A stretch of 64,000 nt of DNA from Botryotinia globosa (taxonomy: Eukaryota; Ascomycota; Leotiomycetes; Helotiales; Sclerotiniaceae), in the NCBI GenBank assembly GCA_014898425.1, contig RCSZ01000001.1, forward strand, positions 124,001 through 188,000, written 5' to 3'. The notes below the pieces were generated by a model. The model saw nothing but the letters and a program-made list of their open reading frames with translations. It was not told the origin of the DNA and searched no databases. Every line of letters starts with the position of its first letter. Position 1 is the stretch's first letter. The position numbers and the translations under genes are program-made. Positions 1-10,854 of this stretch are shown here, piece after piece.

Positions 1-97
1 GTCCCGTCCTATCCCATCCATTACATAATTTAAACCAGATCATAACTTCTAATCACAACTTTAATCGATACCTCATAAATCTATCCATCCATAAAAT

Positions 98-3000
98 TTA
101 AACTTCCTCACTCTCCACTACCCCTCTACTAAATCTTCTCTTTCTCAATCCCCTCCCCTCTTCAGATCTCTCTCTCCCCTTCCCCTTCCCCCCATCATCT
201 CTTTCCTTCCCCCCCTCCCCAAACTCCCCCCTCCCCACCCCCTCCGCCCTCTCTCCACCCCCCTCACCACCCAACCCCTCCCCTTCCCAACCCGGCAACC
301 TAACTGCCCTATCCAACGCCCTCGGCAACCCCCTGTGTCTTCCCCTCACCATAACCGCCACCAAAACAACCTTACTCGCCGTCTTCATCCCCCCCGAAAA
401 ACTATAATCCTGATCCGGCAAACCCGTCGAGATTCCCACACAACCATACGCACTCACCACCTCAAAAATCACATTAAACACCGAGTACGTAATGGGATCT
501 CTCTCAAACGACGACCCTTCAATACAAACGATAAGGAAAGTCGCGAGTGTTAACCACCACAAATCGTGGGAGAGTTGGGAGCGCAATTGGTGACGGACGA
601 ATTGGGTACCTGTAGTTTCTTCTTTCGGGGACGAGGTCGAATTTAAGTTTGAATTTGATGATGCGGTACGAGGTATGCCAATATCCCTTCCACTGATTGA
701 TTTTCTAATTCTCTTCATACCTCTCCCCCATCTCGTAGTATTAGAATCCGTCTCCACATCTCCCCTGTAAATCCCCAAACTCCGCTCTTCATAAACATTA
801 CTGTGTCTCATTGTGATAACCACCGGATATACACTGATATACATCATAACCACGTATAAGAACTGCAGTCCTATACGTAAACTTGGAATGCTGATAATAT
901 AAAATCCTCCACTTCTGACTGCAATTGCTTGGAATAATCCATCGAGGACGCGATAACGTGGTTCAATTACTTGAGTTGCGGAATTACCAATGTTGAGAAG
1001 TTCAAAGGCAACCCAATCGATACTATTGAGAGTTATGACCATGAAGAGGAGCCACCATGTGGGACGGGAGGGGAATAGATTAGTATAGACGCGACGAGGG
1101 TAACGGAGGATGAAGAGGAGTGTTGGTTTATGGTGTTGGAAGGGTGAAAGTAAGTTGGGGAATGTATCGAGAAGTTTGAGGAGGGTGTAGAGAATCAGAC
1201 GGAGGAAGAGAGGATATGCTGTGTTGCCGGCGAGAATTAGAAGACCCATCGTTAGGAGGGTATAGACTGAGGTTTGGAAAGGTATCTATTCTCGTTAGTT
1301 TTTGCTTCCCATATTTTACACCCTCAAAGGATCGCAAAACAGAAAGGAAAAAGGAAAAGACGAACCATATTCAAATCCAATAAACTCATTCCTGAATTAT
1401 TAAATGCACTAATCGCATTGAAAACGCCCAACCACCATGGATCAATTCCATTTTCAAGCGCAACATTACTTTTATTATAAGCCATATAAGCACCCAATCC
1501 AATTCCTCCCAACACTTGCCAGAGAATGAAATATAGCGGGACTAACCAAGCTAGAAAAGATATAGCTCGGTATTCGACACCTCCTAAGTGTTCTCTTTCG
1601 GCTCGTGATAGACCATGAAATTGTGCATTGCGGCCTGTGGTGTTGGAATTTAGGTATGAAGGATATTGAAGTGGAGCAAGATCTTGCTGGCCTGTTTGAG
1701 TATGATGGAGTGGTGTACTGGTTTCTTGACCGCGATGCTTGATTGTGTTTTCTGAGGTAGATGTAGGGAACTGGAAATTTGTTGATCGAGCTGGTGTTGC
1801 GGTGTCGTTATTGGAACTCCCAACTGTAACATCCTTTGCTTTCCCTTTTCCGTTTACTGGATATGCATCAGGCGCAAACGTAATATGATCCCCCGTGTCT
1901 TTTGGTATACCACCATGGGGAGAAATTTCTGAAATGGCAGTCATACAATTATCATCGCTTTTCCCTCCAACCGGTTGAACTTTCAATCCTTCATTCATCT
2001 CTAAAGCATCTTCGCCTCCATTACCACCGCTGGTCGATGGAAACTTCCAATTAGCCCCCATCAGATCATTCCCATCTCCCCCCCTACTTCCTATAGCGTC
2101 TCGACTCCCACTCCTTATTCTTTCTCTCCTCCTCTCTTCCTTATGTCTCCCAACCACCTCGCCAAACCTAACTTCAAAAGCTCTTTTCCTTGTCCTCACA
2201 GTCGCCACACTGACAAAAATCGCACTCCCAACTACAATCAACAGCCAAAGAATAACCTGCTGGAACGTCGTCATCGTACTCAAATTCACCGTATTAAGAC
2301 CCGCTTCCGTCATGGCCGATGTGACCAGAAATAACGAATCAACATATGATATTGATTTGGAAGGATTCGACGAACCCCAGAATATTAGAGAAGTGATGAG
2401 GAGGGTTATGATGAAATAGGTGTAATGAATGGTGATGAAGTTGAGTGGTGGCAAGAGGGCAAGAATTGGTGATAAACATCGCATCCCTCGATCATACCAT
2501 TCATCGCCTATAAAACTCTTGAGAGATCGAGGTTTCTTATCCATCTCTTCTCGCGAAGGATGCGAATTGAAAAAACTTCCTCTCATACTTCTTGGAAGGG
2601 TCTTCTCTTTGTGTCCACGTGATGGAAGGAGTGATTTGAGAGGCCTAGTAGCAATTGGCGAATGAATAGCGAAGAAAGATCCAAATTTTCTTGGTGCTGT
2701 TTGTGAGTTGAGATTTGGAGGTGCGGTTTGAAGTTTTGGAACTTCCAACCTTCCAGTCTCCGATTGAATATTTCTCGATTCCAAATTTCTTGATTCCTTT
2801 GATTCCGTATTGACTTTTCCCTCTCCCATCCGAACTTTGCTCGCATCCAATTTCCCCTGTTCCGATTTCGTATCCAACGTGTAAATCCCTGTTTCGTTCT
2901 CGTGCGGAATCACAATTTTTGGCATTCCTCTATCAACGTTTCTCTCCTCGTGCCGGTCGTAAGCCCCGTGATGTCCAATCTCCAGTTCCCTCGAATTGCT

Positions 3001-3180
3001 CGCTGTAGTTTTGTCAGATGTGAGTTGCCAAGTATGATATCCAATAGAGTACAGTGGTATCGTCAATTCTTCATGTATCGATATCATCCACCACCAAGAA
3101 GGAACTAACCGGCAGTACCGATGGATAACAGGGAATTGATCTCCAATCAAACCAACAAATAAGAAATAAAACTCCTCCAA
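98..3180 (-). CDS. TRK-type high-affinity potassium transporter
   Basis: Plasma-membrane K+ uptake protein of the fungal TRK/HKT superfamily. Two exons are read: 1366-3180 and 98-1285, with an 80-nt intron (1286-1365) starting GTTCGT and ending TAG; joining them gives the family-typical stretch from LLDLNM into PFQTSVYTLLTMGLL. Four pore (P-loop) regions are visible: SAMTEAGLN, NAISAFNNSGMSLLD, QAIAVRSGGFY and EVVSAYGCVGIS, each with the filter glycine, alternating with hydrophobic membrane helices. A long hydrophilic loop lies between the first and second pore units, as is usual in fungal TRK proteins, and the RGRHRGLP motif sits near the C-terminus. The start is uncertain: the frame stays open to 3180 (1,000 aa), but the conserved part begins near the ATG at 2484 (MRCLSPILALLPP, 768 aa). 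The upstream 230 codons look coding in composition but could include a missed intron. Confidence 0.88.
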
Positions 3181-3388
3181 AAAGACCTCCAGAAACAGAG
3201 AAACAGAGAAACAGAGAAACAGAAAACTCCTTCTTCCTCGTACAGGAAAATCTACCTTATGAATGAAAAGCCGACGGTGAAATTGTTGGTCCTGGTGGTC
3301 GTCTCAATTATGTAAGATACAAGTAGGGCCACCAGGTATGGTATGATATGGAGGTCAATTTTTCTGCCATTTTTTTTTTCTTCCTTTA
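3181..3388. other. Upstream region of the TRK gene with a short tandem repeat
   Basis: Short gap between the TRK reading frame and the left end of the transposon island. Positions 3191-3224 are a direct repeat of the 8-mer AGAAACAG, about four copies. The promoter and leader of the TRK gene must lie here or inside the transposon, so the insertion is very close to the gene's regulatory region. Confidence 0.5.
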
Positions 3389-4010
3389 AGTCGACCACTC
3401 TACTTTCGGGCCACCCTTTTACACCAAAAATCACTTTTTTAATCTATTAATATTTCTATCAATATTGAATATAATTTAATAAAATTTTAAATCTATATAA
3501 TTCAAATCATTTCAAATCTATTTTGAAATTTTTAGATTTTTAGGATTTTTTTGAATCGATTTCTAAAACTTCGAAATATCGATTTTTAATTATATACAAA
3601 TCACATACAAATTTAAAATTTCATAAAATCTATAATAACTTTTAAGGAAAAATAGTTAAAAATATATTATAAATTTATATTATAAATTTATAAGAGATTT
3701 AATCTAGAAAATCTTAAAAAAATAAAAAATTCCTCATAAATAAATATTTAAAAAGATATCCTCAAAATTACAAGGATTATTTATATTACTCTTAATTTAT
3801 TATATATTATATCTCTATATTTTTGTATTTTTTTTATTTTTTAAATTTCTATATAAATGGAGATTTGAATTTTTTAAAAAGATATATCATTTTCTTTTAA
3901 TAATTATTATTAACAAATTATTAAAGATTTTATAAAAATTTATATTTATATATAATTTATATATAAATTAAAAATCAATATTTTAAAACCTCAGAAATCG
4001 ATTTACAAAA

Positions 4011-4171
4011 TGTGAGGGCGCACAGATCCTCTCTGCACGTGACCGGCTATACTAGCCATTTTAGCTAGTCCTTTCAAGTATAAATTGGAAGCCTCGCTTT
4101 CAATTTCCTTTTAGATCTTTATCAATAACTAAATTATTAAAACAATTCCTTTTTAGTTTACAATCCTTACA
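4011..4171. repeat. Left LTR
   Basis: Contains a TATAAATTGG promoter-like motif and the segment CTTTCAATTTCC shared with the right copy. It keeps more C and G than the right LTR, for example CACGTGACCGG here against TATATAACCAG in the other copy. Confidence 0.8.
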
Positions 4172-7100
4172 GAGTTATTGATCATTTCTCGAATTAGATA
4201 GGAGTTGTTTGTATACAGAGTATACACGAAACAGATCGGAATTGTTCCTAGAGAAAAATTACGATAACCCATGACACCACCTAGGCACAACCCGAAAATT
4301 GTCCACAGTATTCCACCCACAAATAGATGGTTCAATTGAGAGGTTAAATCAGATTATAAAAGTATATTTTAAAATATATATTAATTATAAACAAAATAAT
4401 TAAACAAATCTATTATATTTGGTAGAATATACATATAATTCGATTTTTGTTTCAAATATCAAATTATCACTTTTCAAAATAAATAGAAAAAATATCCTAT
4501 TATTTTAGATTATTATAATTACAAATAAAAAACTAGAAAATATAAAACAATTAATAAAGAAATTGAAAGAATTGTATTAATAATTGATAAAAGATTTAAT
4601 ATATATATAAAATATATAAGTAAAATATTATGATGTAAAATATTATTTATTATTATTTAATATCGGAGATCAAATATAATTATTCTGTAAAAATCTGATA
4701 ATAAGCCGAAAATATAAAAAGCTGGAGTTCAAAAAATTAGGATTTTTTAAAGTATTTGAAAGTATTAGTTTGTAGAGCTATTAAATCAAGTTTTTAATAT
4801 TCTATAAATATTATAATGTTTTTTATATAAGTTTGTTAATATTATATAAAACAATAAAAAAAAAATAGATTCAAAAATATATTGGAATTATTTATAACAA
4901 AAATAATTATAAATAAGGTTTATGGAGATGAAATATTGGAATGGAAAATAAAAAGAATTTTGGATTTAAGAATATATGGGTATTAAAGAAAATTGTAATA
5001 TCAAATATATTAAAAAGATTATTTCCAGGATGAGGATAGTTAATAATTATTAGAAGATTTAAAGAATTTTAAAAGAGAGATTGTAGAATTCTATAAAAGA
5101 AAATCTTTTGTTTTAGGTAGAATTATAGAAGAATGATTATATTGATTTTATTTTTATTTTTATTTTTTCAAAAAAAAAAATTTGATGAAATTTGAAAGAA
5201 TTATAATTAATTCTTGTTTTACAAAATATATTATAAATATTAGATTATAATTATTTATTAATTAATAATTATAATTCAGATTTGATAATGTAATTATTTA
5301 TTAAAAAAAAATTTTTTAAATTTATTTAAATCGAAAGTAAATATTGATTATATATCCTAAGATAAGGGATGTAAAGTAATTAGTAAATATTAGAATAAAA
5401 TTTACAATATAAATAAGAATGTATAGAGTAAATCTCATTTTTAAATAAAATAAAATAAAAAACTGTAGTTTTTTTTCTAATATAATTAGATAGAAAAAAT
5501 GAACCCTTAACTATTATCATTAACCTATAAATTTGAAATTTTATTAAAAAATCATGTTTTCCAATTGATATTATAATACAATAGATTACAAATAAAAAAA
5601 CGAATTATCAAATAGCTTTTTCACTATAATTCAAACTATTATTATTATTTATTTAAAAGTAGAAATCAATATAAAAATAAAATAATGGATATAACCAATC
5701 CGAATAAACTTGGTATTATTCTAAAAACAAAAACGGATCCAACTTTATTGTATATATTTTGAGCTTAAATCGAAGCATAGAGAGAAGAAATCGAATATTT
5801 ATTTATTATAAATTTCAAAAAAGAAAACGAGGAATATCGAAAAAAAATAAAACAAGTGATTAGATATATAAGAAAATATAGGTTTGATTTCAATTAGATT
5901 CTTAATCAAATAACTATAGGCAAGTATGAATATTGGTAGCAATTTTTGGCTTATTTGAATTCGAATATGAGGAATTTAATTGGGAGGATTAGGAAAATCA
6001 AAATATAGTAGTAAGAATATTTCTAGAATATGGTTAAACAATGATCTATAAAATATATGAGGATTATATTAAATATTAAGGATTTGTTTTATTAATTTCT
6101 AATAAATCAAAAAGATTTATAAAAATTATTCAAATCGAGTAATAACAAGAGTAGTTATTAGATAGAGGTAATGTTAAGGTAGAATTTAGGGATAATCTAG
6201 GATCATTTTGTGAAGCTGATAATAATTATATTTATAATATTGTGAAAAACTAGGAGATAGATAATATTGTATTAGAGGATTAGGGTGTAATTATAAAAAG
6301 AAATAATTTAAATTATTAATATTTGAATAACGAATTTGGATGATTTGTATTGAGATTTGTAGAAAAATTAATTAAAAACAATATCGAGTATTTTTGTAGA
6401 AAAATTAATAATTTATATCAATTGATATAATAATATAATGAAAAAATAGAGTAAGATTTTTTATAATAAATTTTTTATTAATAGAATATTGTATATAGAT
6501 TTAATCCAAAATCAAATAAACTAGAGAGAATCAATAATAATATAAATATAATTTGTAAATATTTGTAAATAGATTTGTATATATAAAAGAAAAGAAAACT
6601 AGTAAAACAAATAAAGAAAATCCCAAAAGTTATAGGCTTTAAATTATATTATAAAAACTTATGATAAAAAGCCCTAGTTTTTATCAAAATCCATTTAAAC
6701 AAAGTAGTTCTATATATAAATTTTGTTAATAAATTATAGAAATTTATATAAAATGATTTAATAATTATAAATAATCCATTTATTTATAAAGATTATATAT
6801 AGAAAATATTAATAAATTATAATATAAAGGATATAAACTTTTATAAAATAATCAATATAAAAACTATAATATAATTAGCCCAGAATTATTTATACAATTG
6901 ATATCAATTGTAGAATGTAATTCAATTAAACAAAAAAGTTATATATTATTTATTAAAAAAGAAAAAGGGTTTCAAATTAATCAAACCCCTTTGAATTTAT
7001 ATTATAATATTCAATTTATTATTACAAAATAATAAATATAATATTAGTGCATTAATTATCCAATCAAAAGATTAAATTTTGAATAATATTGATAGAAATA

Positions 7101-7491
7101 GAAATCATTATTTAATAAAAAAAAGAGTTTATTATTATTATTATCAAAAATCAATAATACAAAATCTAATATCAAATAGACTTTAGATAATAATTAGAAA
7201 AAACCCAAATGATATACAGAATTCTTTTCTAATTAATTAATAAATTTCTTTTATTTTATTTACAATTGAATCTTAATTTTCACCAAATAATTATTAATAT
7301 AATAATATCGATAATAACAAATTCACAATTATTATAAACAATGAAAGCAATTTGGAATATAAAGTATTGCAATTATAATAACAATTTGGAATCTAATTAA
7401 TGAGATTTTTTGTAATCCTTTTTTTTTTTTTTTTTAATATTAGTTTTCTATTATCAATAAAATGATTAGGGGTTTATTTACAAAACGGGGG

Positions 7492-7656
7492 TAATTATAA
7501 AAACATACAAATCCTCTCTGTATATAACCAGCTATACTAGCTATTTTAATTAGTTCTTTCAAGTATAAATTGGAAACCTTGCTTTCAATTTCCTCTTAGA
7601 TCTTTATTAATAACTAAATCATTAAAACAACTTCTTTCTAGTTCACAGTCCTCACA
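7492..7656. repeat. Right LTR
   Basis: Direct copy of 4011-4171. Nearly all differences seen by eye are C-to-T or G-to-A relative to the left copy, the RIP signature. Its first bases read TA instead of TG, as expected if the terminal TG was mutated. Confidence 0.78.
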
Positions 7657-7825
7657 CAAAAATCCTAAAATTCTAATATAAATTTAAAATAATTTAAATT
7701 ATATAAATATGAATTTTTATTAAATTATATTCAATATTCTATCAATATTGATAAATCAAAAAAGTGATTTTTGGTATAAAAGAGTGGCCCAAAAGAGGAG
7801 TGACCTGAAAGTAGAGTGGTCGACT

Positions 7826-9327
7826 TACCTTTTCTTCAACCATCCATGAGCCAATGAACCGACGTCTCATCTCATACCCCACATCTAATTAATCCAACCA
7901 ACTGTCTCCAGCTGTCTCAATTCCTTCCTTTGCTTCACCGACAATCTTTTGGTTGCAGGTGTTGTTATTGTTGTTGTTGTTGTTGTTGTTGAGATATAAG
8001 AATATCTATCTAACCACCACCTAGTACACAACAATACAAGCAAGCAATAGGAAAACTCACTCGATCTCGGCTTAAAATTACATCTATATACCTATATATT
8101 ATACATATATGCTCAATCCCTCCACCTATCACCAATACAACAACACCACCACACCACCACCTTGTCGCATAAACAATCTAAATTAGCTATATAACATTCA
8201 AATCTAACACTACAATCCAATCCAGAAGCCAACCAAGAAGCCAACCAAGAAGCCAACCAAGAAGCCAACAGACCGACCGTTCATACCTAGGTATCCTCAA
8301 ATCAGGCCAACCTCAGATCAAGTCAACCGTTGTCTACCTAGGTATGCTTACCAGCTAACTAATTCACTCACGTTCATTCATTCATTCATGGACTTCACCA
8401 AGATACAATAAGAGCAACCAAAGTTTATACATTTCATAAAGCCAGCATGCTTTTATTCATTCATTCACTCATCCTGTTTCACGCCATGTTATCCTATCTC
8501 CATCCGTCCGTCTCATCTGATATAGATATATAGATATATACCCAGACAAATTTCTGGCAATAGATCTCATCTCTCCTCCGCCTCCTCTTCTCCTCCCTAC
8601 CCCATTCCTATATCCAATCCCCCATCCAGGGTATCTACCATTCCATATCCCAATCCAATCCAGTCTAGGCCTTTCACCCAATCCATCCAATTCAATCTTC
8701 CTTATCCTTCCCTAAAATTCGTCCCACGATGATGACTGTAAACGACATACGAAATTGGTAATGTGCACAATGCCACTTCCTTCCTTCACCCCCTCAATCC
8801 AAACTAACAACAAAACGCCAGCTGAATGACGGGTGCATCCGAATTTGGTTTCTCGCCCAAGAGTATCCAAACCACCCACAGCTTATCCTTCATCCCACCC
8901 CCACCCCCTTCCCCTTCCCCGTAAACAAATAAAATTATGTATGTATGTATATTGCATCATATTTAAGATTCCAAAACTCCTCGAAAAATGATAGAATATC
9001 AAATAAATAGCGTACAAGCCGGTAATATAAATGGCTTCCAAATCACCACGAAAGATGGGTGACATGGTAATTCTGAGTGTATATTAGAACTGAACAATGT
9101 TGTATGACAAGATGTGAGTATCAGTTCGTGTTTGTTGGTGTGTCTTGCCTCGAGAGCGACGATTGATTGGCGTCAAGGCGATAAATTCGCGGCTCGATTA
9201 TTCTCGTTGGTGCTATGGTACCTGCGCCATGACCTTTATGAAAGGATACCAGCGGTCCAGTCCTTGAATCGATGAGTCGATTGTGCTGTTGTATTTAAAG
9301 AATGAATTCCAGTTTGTCGAATTAAGT
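7826..9327. other. Intergenic region with simple repeats
   Basis: No gene was recognised in this 1.5-kb stretch between the transposon and PNG1. It holds a GTT microsatellite (about 7960-7991), a 12-bp minisatellite with unit AAGCCAACCAAG (about 8224-8270), ATTC repeats (near 8376-8390 and 8455-8470) and ATGT repeats near 8940. Short open frames here, for example 8469-8690 minus, are low-complexity and unsupported. The 3' untranslated region of PNG1 should lie at the right-hand end. Confidence 0.6.
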
Positions 9328-10622
9328 TCAAGGTCCATGCTGTGAAGGATCTCTTGGATGTTGGCTTCTTCTTCCAGCTTCACCTCTAGCATTAGCCCAT
9401 TCTTGCGCACCACTTTGTCTACCAGGTTGTTCAGCCGGTAATTTCTGATCCTCTTGTCTCTGAGGTGGAGGTGGAGTTGCCATGTGTTGATTTGAAGATC
9501 CATCTGGTCTCAATCCCGATACAACAGATTGTGCAATGGATGCCACAACATACCCTCTCAATTCCTTGTCTTCCCTCGCATCTTCCTTTTCCAAACGAAA
9601 CCTCTCATCCTTATTCATATTTGATCTTCGGAGACCTCGAATTTCGTTTTGGATGTATAGCATAACTTCCTCTGGGCATTTGTTTCTTGGAAGAGCATGA
9701 TCCGCTTTGCGAACATATCTTCTGGTAACATCTGTCGCACCATCCGTTGAAAAGGCAATACAGTAAGACATCTTCTTGCCCCAACCCTCAGCATATAATC
9801 GCGGATTATCCCACGCTTCTTCACAAGCATCAACATGAATCCATCTCTTTTTCGTATCCGAATAGACTTCCGTCCAGACATGGTCTTCGACATTCCAGAC
9901 CCATCTCACACGACCTCCTACTGCGCGACACAGCATGCTGAAACAATTGGCCCATTCTCCTACTCTTCCTTTGCGCGTTTGTAATAATTGCCAGACGTCA
10001 CTATATCGAGGAAATCTTTCATATGCTCTACAGTCCCCAGCCGAGCAACGATATAATTCGACTTTTGTTGCTCCGCATGCTGATTCGTCGGGTGTAGGTG
10101 GTGTCATGCCTTGGGCTACTGTAGGTGACATGCATACTTGACATGGCGGATTGTTGACCCATGAAAAGAATGAACGTTTAAACCATCTGATAAGATGTCA
10201 GGACCAGTTATATCGGGAACGTCGAGCAAAGCGGCAGCGCCATGACGGGAAGCCAAAGCGCAAATCACAGACAGCATAGCAAACATACCTCAATAGCGCT
10301 CTAATCACACAATCTTGATAACCCCATTCTGGTTTCCTTCCATCTCCCATACTTTCAGCTTCGGCTTGTAATATTTGACTTTCCTCTTCTGCCTCTCCAT
10401 ATATCCTATCTAATGGTAAATGTTGTAGAGCTTCATCCAGTAAACCTGGGTTTTCGTATTTCGTAGGAGTTTGCGAGATGGAAATTAATAGGTTTCGAAA
10501 CTTTTGTGATTGTACATCTTGAGGCGGTGATGGAATCTTTGGTAAATTTCTTACGGACGAATATGAAGGAGGTGTTGAAGGTTTTGAAGTATTCGATGAA
10601 GAAGTTGGACGAAAGTTTGAAG

Positions 10623-10672
<50 letters not shown>

Positions 10673-10854
10673 AAAGAAGTTGCTTGTAAATTGGATGATG
10701 ATGATCTTTCTCTTGGTGATGGCGATGCATTTCTTGACCTCGATTTATCCAATTCATTTAATCGTTTCGTCCTTAATAACCCTTCGAATTGTTGTCTTAA
10801 ATCTTTTGCCCATGCTTCATCATATTCCCCATTTGGTGCATTTCGATCGGCCAT
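9328..10854 (-). CDS. PNG1: Peptide:N-glycanase (PNG1) family protein, catalytic Cys replaced by Val
   Basis: Member of the transglutaminase-fold PNGase family, which in active members removes N-glycans from misfolded glycoproteins in the cytosol. Exons 10289-10854 and 9328-10186 are joined across a 102-nt intron (10187-10288, GTATGT...CAG) and encode 474 aa. The N-terminal part has 16 consecutive CAA-encoded glutamines. The core begins near residue 150 ([34 protein letters not shown]), followed by a CxxC pair at about 204/207 and C-x4-C at 236/241 (zinc site). The conserved His ([11 protein letters not shown]291) and Asp ([15 protein letters not shown]308) are present, but the catalytic Cys position in the GR-C-GEW motif reads GRVGEW (V264), with correct 27- and 17-residue spacings to His and Asp. 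It is probably inactive as a glycosidase. From memory, Neurospora PNG1 is also reported to lack activity while being needed for polarity. The C-terminal tail is low-complexity. Confidence 0.93.
10626..10672. repeat. GTT/CAA microsatellite coding for polyglutamine in PNG1
   Basis: About 15.7 uninterrupted GTT units on the plus strand, read as 16 CAA codons in PNG1. Absence of CAG interruptions makes the tract likely to vary in length between strains. Confidence 0.9.

Larger units (their letters stand above)
4011..7656. mobile_element. RIP-degraded LTR retrotransposon, 3,646 bp, nested
   Basis: Direct repeats at 4011-4171 and 7492-7656 (161 and 165 bp) bound this element. The left repeat starts TGTGAGG and ends TTACA; the right ends TCACA. 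The five bases CAAAA occur just before the left LTR (4006-4010) and just after the right LTR (7657-7661), a perfect 5-bp target duplication. A purine tract AAAACGGGGG just upstream of the right LTR is a plausible polypurine tract. The interior is extremely AT-rich with stops in all frames, so gag/pol cannot be read and neither copia nor gypsy can be assigned. The total is shorter than a full fungal LTR element (usually 5 kb or more), so it is probably internally deleted or non-autonomous. Confidence 0.8.
3389..7825. mobile_element. TA-flanked terminal-inverted-repeat element (Tc1/mariner type), interrupted by an LTR element
   Basis: The left end reads AGTCGACCACTCTACTTTC and the right end is its exact inverse, each flanked by TA (3387-3388 and 7826-7827), the target duplication typical of Tc1/mariner elements. 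The inverted repeat extends about 160 bp: 3389-3550 pairs with 7662-7825, including a shared stretch around the CCAAAAATCACTTTTTT motif and a GGATTTTT motif at the inner edge. The right arm carries a second copy of a short GG-CCACTC-TTTT sub-repeat that the left arm lacks. Removing the LTR element nested at 4011-7656 leaves about 790 bp, too short for a transposase gene, so this looks like a non-autonomous or internally deleted copy. No open transposase frame remains. Confidence 0.75.

Noticed and set aside
4153..4335. Short minus-strand frame next to the left LTR
   Set aside because: It lies over the LTR end and untranslated leader of the retroelement and is too short to support a protein.
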